Source of the DNA: Cydia pomonella
Lineage: Eukaryota; Arthropoda; Insecta; Lepidoptera; Tortricidae
Length of the DNA: 64,000 bases
NCBI RefSeq assembly: GCF_033807575.1
Contig: NC_084721.1
Span: 3,410,001-3,474,000 of the forward strand
Direction: 5' to 3'
The notes beneath the pieces are model-generated. The model had not been told where the DNA came from. It saw only the letters and a program-made list of their open reading frames with translations, and ran no database searches. Below are positions 1 to 11,948 of the stretch, in pieces. How positions within the stretch are numbered: position 1 is the first letter of the stretch; each line of letters opens with the position of its first letter. The position numbers were made by a program, and so were the translations under genes.

Positions 1-172
1 TTATTTTAGTGTTTTTTTTTATTACTTCGGGTAAACCTTACAATAAGAGGTTTCTTAGCACATTGTTTACTTATCAAATTGCCTTATGACATAGGTATCA
101 ATGTTTGAGAGCCACAATTTTACCAATTTTTGTATCCGGGTTAAGATCGGATACAAAAGGGTAGACACCGGT

Positions 173-363
173 ACCCCTAGTGTAAATAAATTCGATTTTG
201 AAACGTGACGTACGCGTTTGCGTTTAGTCTCATTTTGTATTGGATTTAGAAAGAGCGCGCCAAGCGGGACGTTTTGGAAACTCAAAATCCTATAAGTACA
301 AAATGAGACTTAACGCAAACGCGTTCGTCACGTTATGATGTCGATAAAATTTACACTAGGGGT
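173..363. mobile_element. Foldback MITE, family A copy 1
   Basis: Near-palindromic element of about 190 bp. The ends read ACCCCTAGTGTAAAT and its complement ATTTACACTAGGGGT, and long inner arms contain ACGCGTTTGCGTT and AACGCAAACGCGT. It is flanked by TA on both sides, which suggests a TA target duplication. A second copy lies at 3935-4113. It has no coding capacity, and the source transposase is unknown. Confidence 0.85.
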
Positions 364-1164
364 ACAGACCTATTTCTTTGTGATACCTTATTCTCTTTCC
401 ATTAGAAGCAAGTTTTTTTCACCATCCAATGTTCTCCCTTGATGGCAAAACACTCGTTACCCTAAAAAAAAGTATGTCTCATCTTTACACAGGTACAAAA
501 CTAAAACCGTTCTATATTGAAGATTACCAAAATTCAGGTCGAATCTACGGTTATTATTTAACGATTCGCTACGTACTTCAAGAATCTGTCACGTGTTGAG
601 ATCTCGAAAAAATATTTTTTCACGAGTTCTCTCAATTGGTTCCAAAATTGTCCGGCATTATCCCAACATACTTTACCCAGATTGTCATTGCGATACGTTC
701 TTCAATAAGGCGGCCCAAGTTTAGCCCCATCGTACTACAAGTTAAATAGATTGTAGTTGAACCATAGGTATATTTATACCTACTTACAAAATTTCACAAC
801 ACACCATGATCACTCCCAACTTACTGGTACAGTCAAGTGTAAAAATATGGGTGTACACATCTTACTCAAAAATATGTCCCATAGCATCTTATTCCAGTGT
901 AATAAGAGCGTAGTACCATATTTATGAGACGATTCTTTCGATACATATTTTTGCACTTGACTGTACGACGACAACCGAAGCTGAGACATCATTCTTTTTT
1001 GCAGTTTTTACCTATATGGTAATTAATATCAATCAATCAATCATTTATTATTTCGTCATCATAGGTGTAAAATACATTTAGTACAGGTGATAGGGTGTTT
1101 GGTATTAGGGTATAATAGATACAGTATAATATAAAAATGAAAAACAATATTACGTGGTAACAAC
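364..1164. other. No gene seen; repeat-rich or intronic DNA
   Basis: AT-rich sequence without a recognisable exon, RNA gene or well-bounded repeat. It may be an intron of the Side-like gene that starts upstream of the window. The stretch near 1030-1050 (TCAATCAATCATTTATTA) looks like the simple-sequence end of a reversed retrotransposon. Confidence 0.4.
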
Positions 1165-1325
1165 AAAAACAACTTGCGTCGGGCAGCGCAGAATAAATTC
1201 CGTCTGGCTCGCGGGCGATGTCGACGGAACGGCGCGCAATGAGCGAGCGCACGAGTCTCGCGTCTGTGTGCGCGCACTCACACTTAGATAGCTCCGGCTC
1301 CCGCCCACCGCAGCGCGACAGAAAC
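1165..1325. other. GC- and CpG-rich island in AT-rich DNA
   Basis: About 160 bp of markedly higher GC, with many CG dinucleotides (GCGCGC, GGCGATGTCGACGG). It stands out sharply from the flanks. Frames are open on the minus strand but no known domain is visible. It could be a retrotransposon fragment next to the tail-like sequence at 1030-1050, or a promoter or first exon. Confidence 0.4.
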
Positions 1326-1515
1326 ATAGCTTCAAAAATTCGAGATTTGAAAAGTTGCTCAGCTAGGAATTGCTCTTAAATCTAAATTATGCTAGGTATT
1401 AATATTAATAAAAAATAGATCTAATAATATAATAATGGTTAGGCAATTTCCTGAATATTGAGTCAAGCTCAGTTCTTGATGGTCATCCCTACTCTTCACA
1501 ACCTTAGCTCTCTGA

Positions 1516-1668
1516 CAGTGGCGTAGTTAGGAGTGGACGAACCTGCCCCTCTCTCACGGCCTCGCATGAAAGGTAGGCCCTTTTTTTTCCTTGGCAATAA
1601 ACATGGCAAGAAAAGGGCCTCGTAAATGCGACTTTGCTCACGGCTAGATTAGTTCACGCTACACAACT
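1516..1668. mobile_element. Possible short TIR element
   Basis: Starts CAGTGGCGTAG and ends CTACACAACTG, imperfect inverted ends about 150 bp apart. The CAGTGGCGTAG start resembles ends of elements common in lepidopteran genomes. The TIR is short and has mismatches, so this is a weak call. Confidence 0.35.
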
Positions 1669-1774
1669 GCTCTGACACTAAAGATAACAACTCTTAATTT
1701 TTCCTGTGGTATTTATGTTGAGCAGTATATCAATAAGATTCATTACATAAAATGTATATTTATTCTCATTCCAG

Positions 1775-4700
1775 TGTCAGCCTACAACGTGTCAATCCAC
1801 TGGGTATCAGGCACCCTTGGTGACGCATTACAAGCAGGCCGACCAGCTATAGTCCAATGTACTGCCCATGGCTCCAACCCACCCGCGGACCTAGCCTGGT
1901 GGTTGGACCATAAGCATCTCACACAGCATAGTAATCATGTAAGTTCAGTCAGGCACTCTTGGCGACGCGTTACAAGCAGGCAGGCTAGCTCCAACCCACT
2001 CGCCGATTTAGCCTGGTGGTTAGACCATATGCTTCTCACACAGCAATCAGATAATCTCAATCAGATAAGTCCAGGTAGTTTCAGGCTGGTCAGTGTACTG
2101 CTCATGGTTCCAACCCACCTGCTGACTTAGCCTGGTGGTTGGATCATTAATATCTACCCTAATATGCCTACATCATATTAATTCGCTTCAACCGTATTTC
2201 TACCCCCGAGACTGAACAGGTGCCGAAGTAAGAAGGATGATACAATATTTTTCCTAATAGGCACTTAAATTCTACTGACAAATGTCCGGGTGAGTGAAAA
2301 GTACTCAAAAATTAAAAATTACCGTCCAGATAATATAAGTCAATAATCAAAAAAGCATGAAAGTAAAAAAATATTCCGAGTAACTTTCACTCATAAAAGG
2401 TAAATCTGAACGGGTGCACTGCTTGCAAATTAAACTACCATGCGTTTTAAAATTATATAATACGAGATAGTTAGTACCTAGGATAAGTTATTAAGTAGTA
2501 ATTATGATCTATATTATAATAAGAAAAGTAGCAAGCAAATTTTTGGTACAAAAACCTTTTTTTAATCCCATCTACCTTTTTGTGGTAGTTCCCCGAATAT
2601 CTTACACGTTTCAAAGAAGAACAACGTTTCTACGAAAGCCAGGAAATGTAGAACCTTACAAAAATCCTTTGAATAGAATAGGGGGCGTGTATGAACTGTA
2701 GGAGGCAGTACAGGAGCCGTCAGATTTTTGGCGCGAGGCGTAAATGTGATGTTTATTGTTCCGATGTAGCCCACAAGATGGCAGAATCTACTATGCACAA
2801 GAATACACGTGACGTGTAAATGTACATGTTTATGGTTCCGATTCAGGCCACAAAATGGTAGACCCTCCATCCCTCCAACGCGCACGGTCCCTATATTCAT
2901 TCGAATCTTTCTATAATCGCTTAATTGTGCCACCTAGCGCAAAAATAAGGAACTACTTTCAGAGCGTGTCAGGAACTTCGCAACTCCCCATAGAAGTCAT
3001 AGAACTACACTTAACTCTGCGACTTCCCCACAGATGGCGTGCCTAACGAAACACATGGTCGTAGGTTTTTATTATAAGTTGTTCATCTTTTATTATTATC
3101 CATTAGCACTATGATAATTAATGTCTAATAATTTGTGTCAAATACTAACTACCTACTTACTACATGATTTATTGTTTGTTTCCTAATGGATCATCATAAA
3201 ATACTTACTCCCACTGAACACTTTTGTAATAGATCAAATAAGTATAACAAATGACGTGTTTTTATCTTGTCTGGCGCTGTGTAATATTGCATAGGATGTA
3301 ATAAAATATTTAAAAGTTATTTAAGTACTTACTACGGATACAGAGGGCCTACCGCGAGCACCAAATCGCAAATTGCAGGCATTCTCTGTCACTCTAATTA
3401 CACTTTAATTGGAGTAAAAGAGAAAGCCCGCAATTTGCGAAGTTCGATGTTGGCCGTAGGCCCTCAGTTAATATTTCGCACCTTGTTGACGTCCGTAAGT
3501 ACCCATAGGGCCTTTATTTTAATTAATTAATTATTTATTTTTTGTAGCACACAGTGCCTGAACAACATTCTAGATGTGCCCGACTAAACTTTAAAAAATG
3601 CATTGAACTAAAAACTACAAGGTTTTTTTGAAAAAACACTGGTGTACCTGGGGGTATATTATGAAAATAAAGATCTGTTAAATCTTGTCGTATGTTTTTA
3701 TTGAAAACACTTTTGGTAAATAAGTCACAGTAAATCTGTAACAATAATAAATAATATACGATTATTAACATTATTTTGCTATTTTTAAACTACCTAATTT
3801 TTAAAATGCGTCTTCTTGCGCAATATTTCTCAATAAAAACACAAATCAAAAATCTCACCAAGTTTACCTTTTAATGCAAAAATATATATAATTCAGTAAC
3901 TAAAGACACGAAGGCAGGCACGTTAGAGATACGTACCCCTAGTGTACATTTATTCGATAGCGAAACGTGACGTACGCGTTTGCGTTAACTGTATGGGATT
4001 TAGAAACAGCGCGCCAAGCGGAACGTTTTGGAAACTCAAAATCCCATACAAAATGAGACTTAACGCAAACGCGTACGTCACGATTTGCTATCGAATAAAT
4101 TTACACTAGGGGTTAAGTATACGTATAAGTATAAGGATACGTACAGCAATACATAGAAGATACAGTCTTCTATGTATTGCTGCGTTCCTGTTCCCTGTCG
4201 TTAGTTATCTACAGTATTAAGCAAGGTGACTGCCTTGGTACCTGTGTATTAGTTTAGTAGGTACTTACCTAATATTTGTATTATTTACGTCCACAGACCT
4301 TAATAAACTCGACGGGCACCGCGATATCTTTTCTGCAGCTTTCGCCCGGAGTTTTAGACGACGGCGCCACTCTCGCCTGCGTGGCGACGAACGTCGCGAT
4401 GGCACCTAGTCGAGGCGCCAAGGCCGATTTAGTCAAGCTCAACGTCACTTGTGAGTAGACAGTGTCAAATAGACAGTTAGAGAGAGATATAATTTCTGCA
4501 ACTTTCGCCCGGAGTTTTAGACGACCGCGCCACTCTGGCCTGCGTGGCGACGAACGTCGCGATGGCACCTAGTCGAGGCGCCAAGGCCGATTTAGTCAAG
4601 CTCAACGTTACTTGTGAGTACACAGAGTCAAATAGACTGTTAGAGAGAGATATAATTTCTGCAACTTTCGCCCGGAGATTTAGACGACGGCGCCACTCTG

Positions 4701-7700
4701 GCCTGCGTGGCGACGAACGTCGCGATGGCACCTAGTCGAGGCGCCAAGGCCGATTTAGTCAAGCTCAACGTCACTTGTGAGTAGACAGACAAATAGACAG
4801 TTAGAGAGAGATATCATTTCTGCAACTTTCGCCCGGAGATTTAGACGACCGCGCCACTCTGGCCTGGGTGGCGACGAACGTCGCGATGGCATCTAGTCGA
4901 GGCGCCAAGGCCAATTTAGTCAAGCTCAACGTCACTTGTGTGTAGACAGAGTCAAATAGACAGTTAGAGAGAGATATAATTTCTGCAACTTTCGCCCGGA
5001 GTTTTAGACGACCGCGCCACTCTGGCCTGCGTGGCGACGAACGTCGCGATGGCACCTAGTCGAGGCGCCAAGGCCGATTTAGTCAAGCTCAACGTCACTT
5101 GTGAGTAGACAGAGTCAAATAGACAGTTAGAAAGAGATATAATTTCTGCAACTTTTTGAAAACGAGTGGTAATTGCCACTGGATTTTCAATTTCTATCGC
5201 TCCTACTTCAAAAATATCATTTCGCCATTTTCTACAGATTTTCGAGTGACGAAATCGAGCGCTCGAAATTCAAAAATCGCCCCCTGGTTCTCTAACTGCC
5301 GCTATTTCTATCGATCTTTCTATTACAGATAGCCCAATCGTAGAAGTGTCAATGGCAGGCGACGAGAACGGCAACAGAGTAGTAGAGCTAGACCCCTTGC
5401 ATTTAGAGTGCGAGGTCAAAGCCAACCCGCCCGTAGAGCGGTTCCTATGGTATTTTGACGTAAGTATACCTGTAGCACTTGTAAATTCGTACGTAAGTGT
5501 CACAGGGAGGCAACACGTCGAACGTGGTTCGCGGTAGCCATATCATAAACGTTTCATAACAAGAAATTCAAATTTGAATCTAGCTGCTGATAAATAATTC
5601 TTAGACACAATCGGCCATCCCGTTCGTGGCCAGACCCTTTGTCATTCCTTAGCATTAAATAAACTCGATTCAATCTACCTCTTCTATCTACCTCTTCTTT
5701 TAAACAAATTTTTCTTTTTCCATTTCAGGATGTGGAAATTCAACCTGGTGATATTTGGGGTACAAACACATCGTCACCGACTCTACTGGTGGAGGAGGTT
5801 TCGAGACACCATGCCGGGCGATACGCGTGCGAGGCCGTCAACAGTGTTGGCCGGACAAGGGCACAACATATCACAGTTATTGTACACTGTAAGTATGATT
5901 GCACCAAGTGATACTTTGTCTCTGCTAGTGGAGGTTTTGAGGCACCACGCCAATAGTATTTGTTCGACCAGTGCACAACATGTCATAGTCATAGGATTTT
6001 TTAAAGAAACAAGACGCCATTGGTACGGCGGTAAAATAGATGCACATTTTAGACACAACTTACTTCCAGTTGTCTAAGATCTAGATTGGTCAACTCTCCA
6101 GGCCTGATATTTTCACCCGCATCCTTATTTGTCGAGACGCAACTAATGAAAATCTTTTCTCCCTTCTAGACCCACCAGAATGCGATAACGGCGTCGTCGT
6201 TGTCAAAGAAACCCTCCACTGCAGCGTCAAAGCGCTCCCCACTCCAGACACATACTTCTGGCACATCTACCCCACCGGCTTCGATATCCAGCAGCTCACG
6301 ACCGGCTCGGCCATCCTTCCACTTTCCCAAGTCACGGCCCCACTGTCCGGGACAGTGCGGGCGACGTGTGAGGCGAGCAATGGGGTGGCGTCGCAAGAGC
6401 TGCCGTGTGAGAGGGTGCTGAGCTTGGAGCATTTGAGGCCGCAACAGCCGCAGCAATGTGATCTGGCTTATGAATATGAGGAGTTTCAGATGAGATGTGT
6501 GCCAGGTGAGTTAAATGCCTCTTTATTTATCTAAACATTGACTGGATTTAAAATACACGTAATATACTAACAACATATAAATTTTGATTTGACTTAGCTA
6601 TTCCTTGGTCGTTAGAGAAGTAGTACGAATCTTTGATTTTCGTTCTGATAATAAAAAAACTCTAATGCCTTTAATTTAGATAACAGATAGAAAGATACAA
6701 AATATACAGTAGTGTAAAACTACAGCGAAAGAAATGAAAAATCCTCGTTTACACATTGCAATAACTCGTATATGATTTTCGTTACCTCGCCGACTACTGA
6801 GGTGCAACGAACCCGATAAATCTATCAAATGCCCTAATGTATTTGAGTTCGCGCAACGTCTACAGTGGAATTGGTTCACAAAATGTTAATGATTTTTATT
6901 CACAACCAATTATATAATAGCCAAAATTAACTTAAGTATTCACTACCCAGTTCAGATGGATATCCATGTAACAGTGTCCTTCTATTAATTTCCAGTGGAA
7001 AATGCCACTCACTATGAAGTATCCGTCTGGCGTATGTCCACCTCCAATACTTCCCTCGTCCTTGAGCACCGAGCGGCCATGGGTTTCGGCTCAGGCCAGG
7101 CCATGGCCCAGGGCGAGGCTCCCTGGCTGCTCCGCGGGGCCCTGGGCAAGCTGAAGGCGGGGGATGAGGCCGGGGCTTCGGCGTGTAATCGCTATGGATG
7201 CTCGAGGGCGCTGCTGTTGAGGCCGACGGAGAATCTTCTGACGGCGTCCGCGCCGCCTTGGTGGGAATGTAAGTTATATACCAAAATTTTAGGATTAAGA
7301 CACAAGGTCACATCTCAGCTTACATGTTACATCACACACAGCTTAGCTTAGTCAAAACACCTTGGTAGTGAAAACGCCCGGTCGGCTCGGTTACTTGAGA
7401 CCTTTAGAAGTTGAAGTTAGGGTATTCAACTTTAGATACCTTAGAGAAAATGTACGTATTACTAGGATTTGTAAAATATAGAATTCTTACTATTCTATGT
7501 TATAGTTAAATCTGGCTTATCAACATTTGCACAATTAAAGTATATACGTTATCTAAAAAACGGGCTTTTGTTTTTGTTTTAACTACAAGGGGGCAACGTT
7601 GTTGTTTGATTCCCGAAAAAGCGAAAGATCCCAAAATTGAAAAAGAATACTTGAGCGTTGTGAGGTTTCAAGGCACGAGGGTTAAACAAAGTTTCTACCG

Positions 7701-10700
7701 ATTGAAACTAGGAATAAACTGGTGTGGTGAAAATGAAATTACATAACTCTGGCCTCTCAGGTCTTAACTGTTTATAAACAACCTTCTGTTTTTTTCCAGT
7801 CCTCGTTGAAAAAGACGTAGCCATATCCGTCGGCGCAGTGGTCCTGGTCGCCGCGTTTCTCATCTCCACATTCCTCGTGGTCCGGCTGGCGCGGCGCACG
7901 CGCAGCAAGCCGCCGGCGCCTGTCATTCAGGTGCTACAGCTGGACGACATAGCGAGGGACTATCTGGATACTATTGGAGGTTAGGAGTTGACTGGCGATG
8001 GCGTTGTGTTACGAAGACGTTCCACGAGCGGAGATCAGAGATTTGTGGGAATCAAACAATAGTGATGGTTCTTTTCATCGCTCCGTTGGTGTACAAGTAT
8101 TACAACCAATGCTATGCGGTAGTTGATTTCACGTGTGTTCTATAGTTGTAGCGTTCTCGAGAACGGTCACAGTTTACATACAAAACTGAACGTTCTCGAG
8201 GGGCGCCATTCATTTATTACGTAAGACAATTTTTACCAGTTTTTACCCCCTCCCTTCCCTAACTCCTGGTTGGCGCTTATGTCGCGTAGCACCGCATTAG
8301 TATTGGAGCGTCGTTAATAAGAGCGTAAGCGCCGACCGCCATAAGGTACCGTTACCTGTGGGACGTCACATTTATCACGTAAGAATCTAAATCAACTTTT
8401 ATTTTTTGGTAATAATCATTTTTTTGTATATTTTTTCCATATCATTCATCTTTACATACGATGTCGATCAATCCCACTCAAACCCTCTTGGAAAGTGGGA
8501 TTTGAGCCCCTGGACTGATTAAAATATCACTGTATCTGTAGGTTTTCAAAGTATAATATTAACTTTGTCCATCTTTGTGATCTTACGTAAGAACCATCAA
8601 TACTCCCTCCCACCCCCTTGTTAGAAAAAAATAAGACATGGTCGTACCCCCTCCTCCCCTACATCGTCTTAAGTAATGAATGGCGCCTGAACGACACAAC
8701 TATACGCACGTCTTCTCTCATCTCCGTGGAAAGGCAGCCTTAGAGATTGCAGAGAATAATAAATGAGTGAATCAACTTTTTCAGTTATTGTTCTGTCCCG
8801 TCAGCCAGGGGACAATAGTTACACAGTAAATTTAGTAGCCCATTATGGAGGACATATTACATACAACTACAAAAAAACATGCATGGAGATTTTAAATACC
8901 ATAAAACCAGGATTTTAATAGTGACCCAGGAACGTAAACGTAACCATGGCAACAAGGAACAAGAACAAGTTGATTCATCTTAATACAAACATTGATATAT
9001 TAATAGCCTCACGTATGTAAAGTCGATGATTGTTGATCATGTTTCGCTCCATCGTCTGCGTCGGACCAAAGCTCCATGAAAATGCTCCACGTTATGGAGC
9101 GAAACATATCGAGCAATCATCGACTTTATACACGTGAGTGACCGAGTTATAAGAAATCCGGTTTAATATATTTATTATATCAGTGTCTCTCTGAATTTTA
9201 CTCATATTATATGTAGCGAAAAGGTTCGTTCGTAAGTCCAAATACACCTTGGACTCGAGGCACTATGTTTTTTCGACCACGTGATTCGTAAGAAAATAAA
9301 AAAGTACTATTGTACTCAAGAAAATAGAAAGATATGTGTTAATCAATTGGCAGATTTAACCCCATTGATAATATTATCATCTCAAAAACAATATTTAACA
9401 CACTATTATCTATAATAGTTTCATAATGAACTTGAAGCAATAGTTATAATTGATTCTGTGATTCAGGTTCATGGTGTATATGTGACTTCGACTTATGTTA
9501 TATGTATAATGGCTGTCATACAACACATTGCCAGTTGAGAACCTAATGCTAACATGACTAATATGTCAAAATGTCCCAAAATCGGGCATGGTGCTGTTTC
9601 ATATCATATAATTTATTCATGTATCATAGAATTATGCTTGTGTTAATACAGTATTTATAAATCATGCTCTAGTTTCATTGGCTTTCGTACAGTTCATAAT
9701 CGTTTACATTTATTTTATTCCATTGGAATAAAGTCGAGAATTGATACGTTTATGATAGCTGTACGACGCTTTTTCTTACCCATTGCACGATCTGGTCTTA
9801 AAATATGTGTGTACTATTTTCAATCTCTTTCCATGTTAAATAAGGTCAAAAATGCATGCATATTATCAGACAAGGTTGCATTGCCCGCTTCCGTGTTCAT
9901 CCTTCATACACCAATTCATCAAAAAGAAATAAAAATTTAGAGAATTATCAAGGAAAAATGCTTATACGCACCCAGGGATCGGAAACCGGTATTTTTTGTA
10001 TGGGAACGAAAACGGTATTTTTTCGTTCTTTGTTAATTATTTCATTCCTAATCGGGCAATCTAATAATACGAAGTCGTTATCTAAAAACACAACTGACTC
10101 CTACATTTTGAGTATAAAATAAACCGAAATATATGGTTATTTCGATTTTGCAAAAAACCGGTTCCGATCCCTGTACGCACCTAGTTTTAAACCCCTAAGT
10201 CAACATCCCGACAAAAAGCGCACGTTTTGCGGTGGATTAACTATTTCTTGCTGTTATTCAATCATGTTAGCCAGGAGACATAAGTAACACAGTTTTTTAG
10301 AAAAAATGTTGCATCTCGTTTTACCAACGTGCTTGGTAGATGGCCCACGCAAAAGGAGCTTATAACTACCACAGTAATGAATAGTTTCATTTGAATACTA
10401 AAAACCCGGGTTTTAAGAGTGACCCAGGCGAATGTAACCATGGCAACGAGTTATAAGAAATCGTTAATTCACCCTTTTTTTCAGAAACATGGGGGCGATT
10501 TATGAATTTTTAGTGCTTGTCACACCAAAATCTATGGCAAACGGCAAAAAGCTAGTTTTGAAATACGAGCCAAAATAAACTGGGAATTTTAACTCGTTCG
10601 AGTAGTGATGTAATTTGCGCTATTTTCCTTGAAATGAATCAATAAAAAGTTATTATTATTACCTACTCGTATTTACGTACGAAAAATTCCATGCAGATAA

Positions 10701-11948
10701 AATTTACTTTGAAACTTACACATAAATAATGAATAAATACTAATGGTGCAGTTAACTAATGGCGGTAATAAATCCACATACGTCAACAGCTGCTTGGCTA
10801 ATATTATCCGTTTATAGATCGTGTGATTCACGAAGACGTGTGCCTTGACTTGTATTTTCATATTATTAAAGGTTAGATTTGACAAATCTGCGCGTCATCG
10901 TGGATGACACGAACTATAGTTCAGAATAATTGAAAGTATTCAAACATCGTCGTAATCGTATATGTTTTGTAACTGGTAAATTATTTCTACCTAATGTAAT
11001 AGATAGATGGATTTCATACATTTGATCATAGTATTTATAAATATTTATATATTATATATATCGTTGTCTAAGTACCCTCAACACAAGCCTTATTGAGCTT
11101 ACTGTGGGACTTAGTCAATTTGTGTAATAATGTCCTACAAAAAAAAAAAAAAAAATTAAATACCTTGAGACGAATATGGAGGATCCATACGAAATCGCAA
11201 AAGTTCTCATTTTCCTTTCTGGATATTAACATTATTACAGATATTTTAACACAATTAGTTGTATATTAACCACAGCATGCGCCTACGTTTGATTTTTGTA
11301 GAATTTTTAATTATTATAAGATTTAGGAGCATTTCAAAAAACGTATGAAATCCGCTCTTAATTTTTATAATAATCAAAAAATCTAAAAATTCTAACGTAG
11401 GAGCATAGTTATGGTTAATATTCATCAAATTATGTAGAACTATTGTCCATAATGTCAATATCCATAGAGGAAAATGGGGACTACTTTTATATAGAGAAGC
11501 GGTTGTCCCTTTTCATCTTTAGTCAAACAGTATTACCTAAGTGTATATTTACAAAAAAATTAACACAATACTACAACATGTTGCCACATAGTATAATAGA
11601 AAATAAAATCATCTTTCACTCACAAACTATAGTTCTTGATTTGAATTAAAGGTATAAAATTTTCATCCCCTCATCTCTTTTAGAATCATCTAGACTCTTT
11701 GACATAAAGTAATAATATTTATTGTTCTTGCTTATCTAAACTCCATCGTCCTATAAAACCCAATGTCCTTCTCAGAGAACAAAGTCCGAGCATCCTGCAG
11801 CCTGCGTTCCTGCTCCAGCGTCTACTCCGAGGGTTCTGAAGCGAGCGCCCCCACAATCGACCGGAGAAGAAAACCTCTGTGGATAACTCAATATGAAGCC
11901 CCACCGCCAGATGTCACTTTAACGTTGCATAGGGAAAGTGCCGTCTGA
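1775..11948 (+). CDS. Sidestep-like Ig-superfamily transmembrane receptor, 3' exons (partial)
   Basis: Cell-surface adhesion or guidance receptor; 5' exons lie outside the window. Exons with consensus AG/GT and matching phases: 1775-1938, 4297-4450, 5329-5459, 5729-5888, 6170-6505, 6996-7268, 7800-7979, 11776-11948. They total 523 codons including the TGA. Domains in order: Ig (IVQCTA...LAWWLD, then ATLACVATN), Ig (LECEVKANPP, then YACEAVNSVG), Ig (LHCSVKALP...RATCEASNG), an FN3-like domain with C-D-L-A-Y...RCVP and SACNRYGCSRALLLRP, one membrane helix (AISVGAVVLVAAFLIST), then a short basic cytoplasmic tail. This order and the last two domains resemble insect Sidestep family members, known as transmembrane partners of Beaten-path proteins; orthology is inferred. 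The last junction uses a weak donor (GAG|GTTAGG). If it is not spliced, the frame stops at TAG 7982-7984 after DTIGG. If spliced, the tail ends ESAV, a class I PDZ ligand pattern. Confidence 0.75.
1949..2149 (+). pseudogene. Two decayed partial copies of the preceding Ig exon
   Basis: Directly after the donor at 1939, two partial copies of exon 1775-1938 follow, at about 1949-2050 and 2081-2149. Both repeat the core encoding LAWWLDH. The first has lost the segment with the conserved Ig Cys, and the second has a TAG in the LAWWLD frame. Neither has a usable acceptor and donor pair, so they look like dead tandem exon duplicates in an intron. Confidence 0.8.
2150..2678. other. Intron of the Side-like gene, no feature seen
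   Basis: AT-rich intronic sequence between exons 1775-1938 and 4297-4450. No exon, RNA or bounded repeat was recognised here. Confidence 0.4.
2679..2893 (-). mobile_element. MITE family B, copy 1
   Basis: About 215 bp bounded by TAGGG(G/A)(C)CGTG... and its complement (...GCACGGTCCCTA at 2881-2893). Other copies are at 14266-14482 and 46276-46474 in opposite orientation. Each copy holds two diverged internal sub-repeats that contain ATCTTGTGG followed by ATCGGAAC and ATAAACAT. No coding capacity. Confidence 0.8.
3343..3466. mobile_element. Foldback element, family C
   Basis: Starts GAGGGCCTACCGCGA and ends with the inverted GGCCGTAGGCCCTC. An inner inverted pair (CGCAAATTGCAGGC and GCCCGCAATTTGCG) encloses ATTGGAGTAAAAGAGAAAG. 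Related pieces lie at 5480-5541 and 47238-47455. It sits inside an intron of the Side-like gene. Confidence 0.7.
3935..4113. mobile_element. Foldback MITE, family A copy 2
   Basis: Same family as 173-363: ACCCCTAGTGTACAT at the left, ATTTACACTAGGGGT at the right, with the same inner GCGCGCCAAGCGGAACG segment. Intronic in the Side-like gene. It is about 12 bp shorter than copy 1. Confidence 0.85.
4144..4182. repeat. Perfect 17-bp stem hairpin
   Basis: CAGCAATACATAGAAGA, a five-base loop, then the exact complement TCTTCTATGTATTGCTG. It lies about 115 bp before the acceptor of exon 4297. It could be a relic of a foldback insertion or a small RNA hairpin, though the stem is short for a pre-miRNA. 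Confidence 0.7.
4331..5143 (+). repeat. Five-copy tandem array of half an Ig exon plus its donor
   Basis: Unit of about 163 bp (starts 4331, 4494, 4657, 4818, 4981; a sixth truncated start at 5144). Each unit holds the 3' two thirds of the second Ig exon (PG-L-D-D...ATLACVATN...KLNVT), its splice donor and about 45 bp of intron. Copy 1 is the end of the real exon 4297-4450. Copies 2-5 stay open in the same frame and four of five donors read GTGAGT (copy 4 reads GTGTGT). However, each is preceded by an in-frame TAA and lacks the original acceptor. Copies differ by only a few substitutions, so the expansion is recent or homogenised. Confidence 0.9.
5480..5541. mobile_element. Foldback family C fragment in an intron
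   Basis: The segment with TTCGTACGTAAG and CACGTCGAACGTG followed by TTCGCGGTAG matches the inner and right part of the element at 47238-47351. It starts about 20 bp after the donor at 5460. Confidence 0.6.
7575..7740 (+). repeat. Dispersed repeat, copy 1 (see 48640-48820)
   Basis: Shares ACAAGGGGGCAA, GTTGTTGTTT, GCGAAAGAT.CCAAAATTGA and TTCAAGGCACG.GGGTTAAAC, in the same order, with 48640-48820 in an intron of H3. This one lies in the intron before the membrane-helix exon. Confidence 0.6.
8202..8687. mobile_element. MITE with GGCGCCATTCATT ends
   Basis: About 485 bp. The left end is GGCGCCATTCATTTATTACG and the right end is the imperfect complement (CTTAAGTAATGAATGGCGCC). Both subterminal regions contain CCCCCTCC-like C-rich runs and TTACGTAAG motifs, so symmetry extends inward. 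No coding capacity. Intronic if the distal terminal exon 11776 is used. Confidence 0.75.
9010..9138. mobile_element. Foldback repeat of about 128 bp
   Basis: CACGTATGTAAAGTCGATGA at the left pairs with TCATCGACTTTATACACGTG at the right. The inner arms (GATCATGTTTCGCTCCAT and ATGGAGCGAAACATATCGAG) also pair. Possible hairpin-forming nonautonomous element. Confidence 0.7.
9139..11030. other. Long intron or spacer, no gene seen
   Basis: AT-rich DNA between the membrane-helix exon and the proposed terminal exon of the Side-like gene. Small open frames (for example 9752-9940 and 9856-10122) show no domain and no coding bias that I can see. Confidence 0.4.
11031..11135 (+). mobile_element. Truncated SINE 3' tail
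   Basis: Matches only the tail of the SINE seen in full at 59382-59629: TATATATCGTTGTCTAAGTA, CAACACAAGCC, GACTTAGTCAATTTGTGTAA and TAATGTCCTA. It is followed by an A-rich tract (11139-11154). Confidence 0.75.

Noticed and set aside
1037..1327. Overlapping minus-strand frames in the GC-rich island
   Set aside because: Several frames are open at once because of base composition; no domain can be named.
4331..5143. CRISPR-like or satellite array
   Set aside because: Units are whole exon-intron pieces of 163 bp with no unique spacers, in a eukaryotic gene.
4281..5179. Long minus-strand frames over the Side-like exon array
   Set aside because: They are antisense shadows of the 163-bp repeat; the plus strand has the Ig codons and splice donors.
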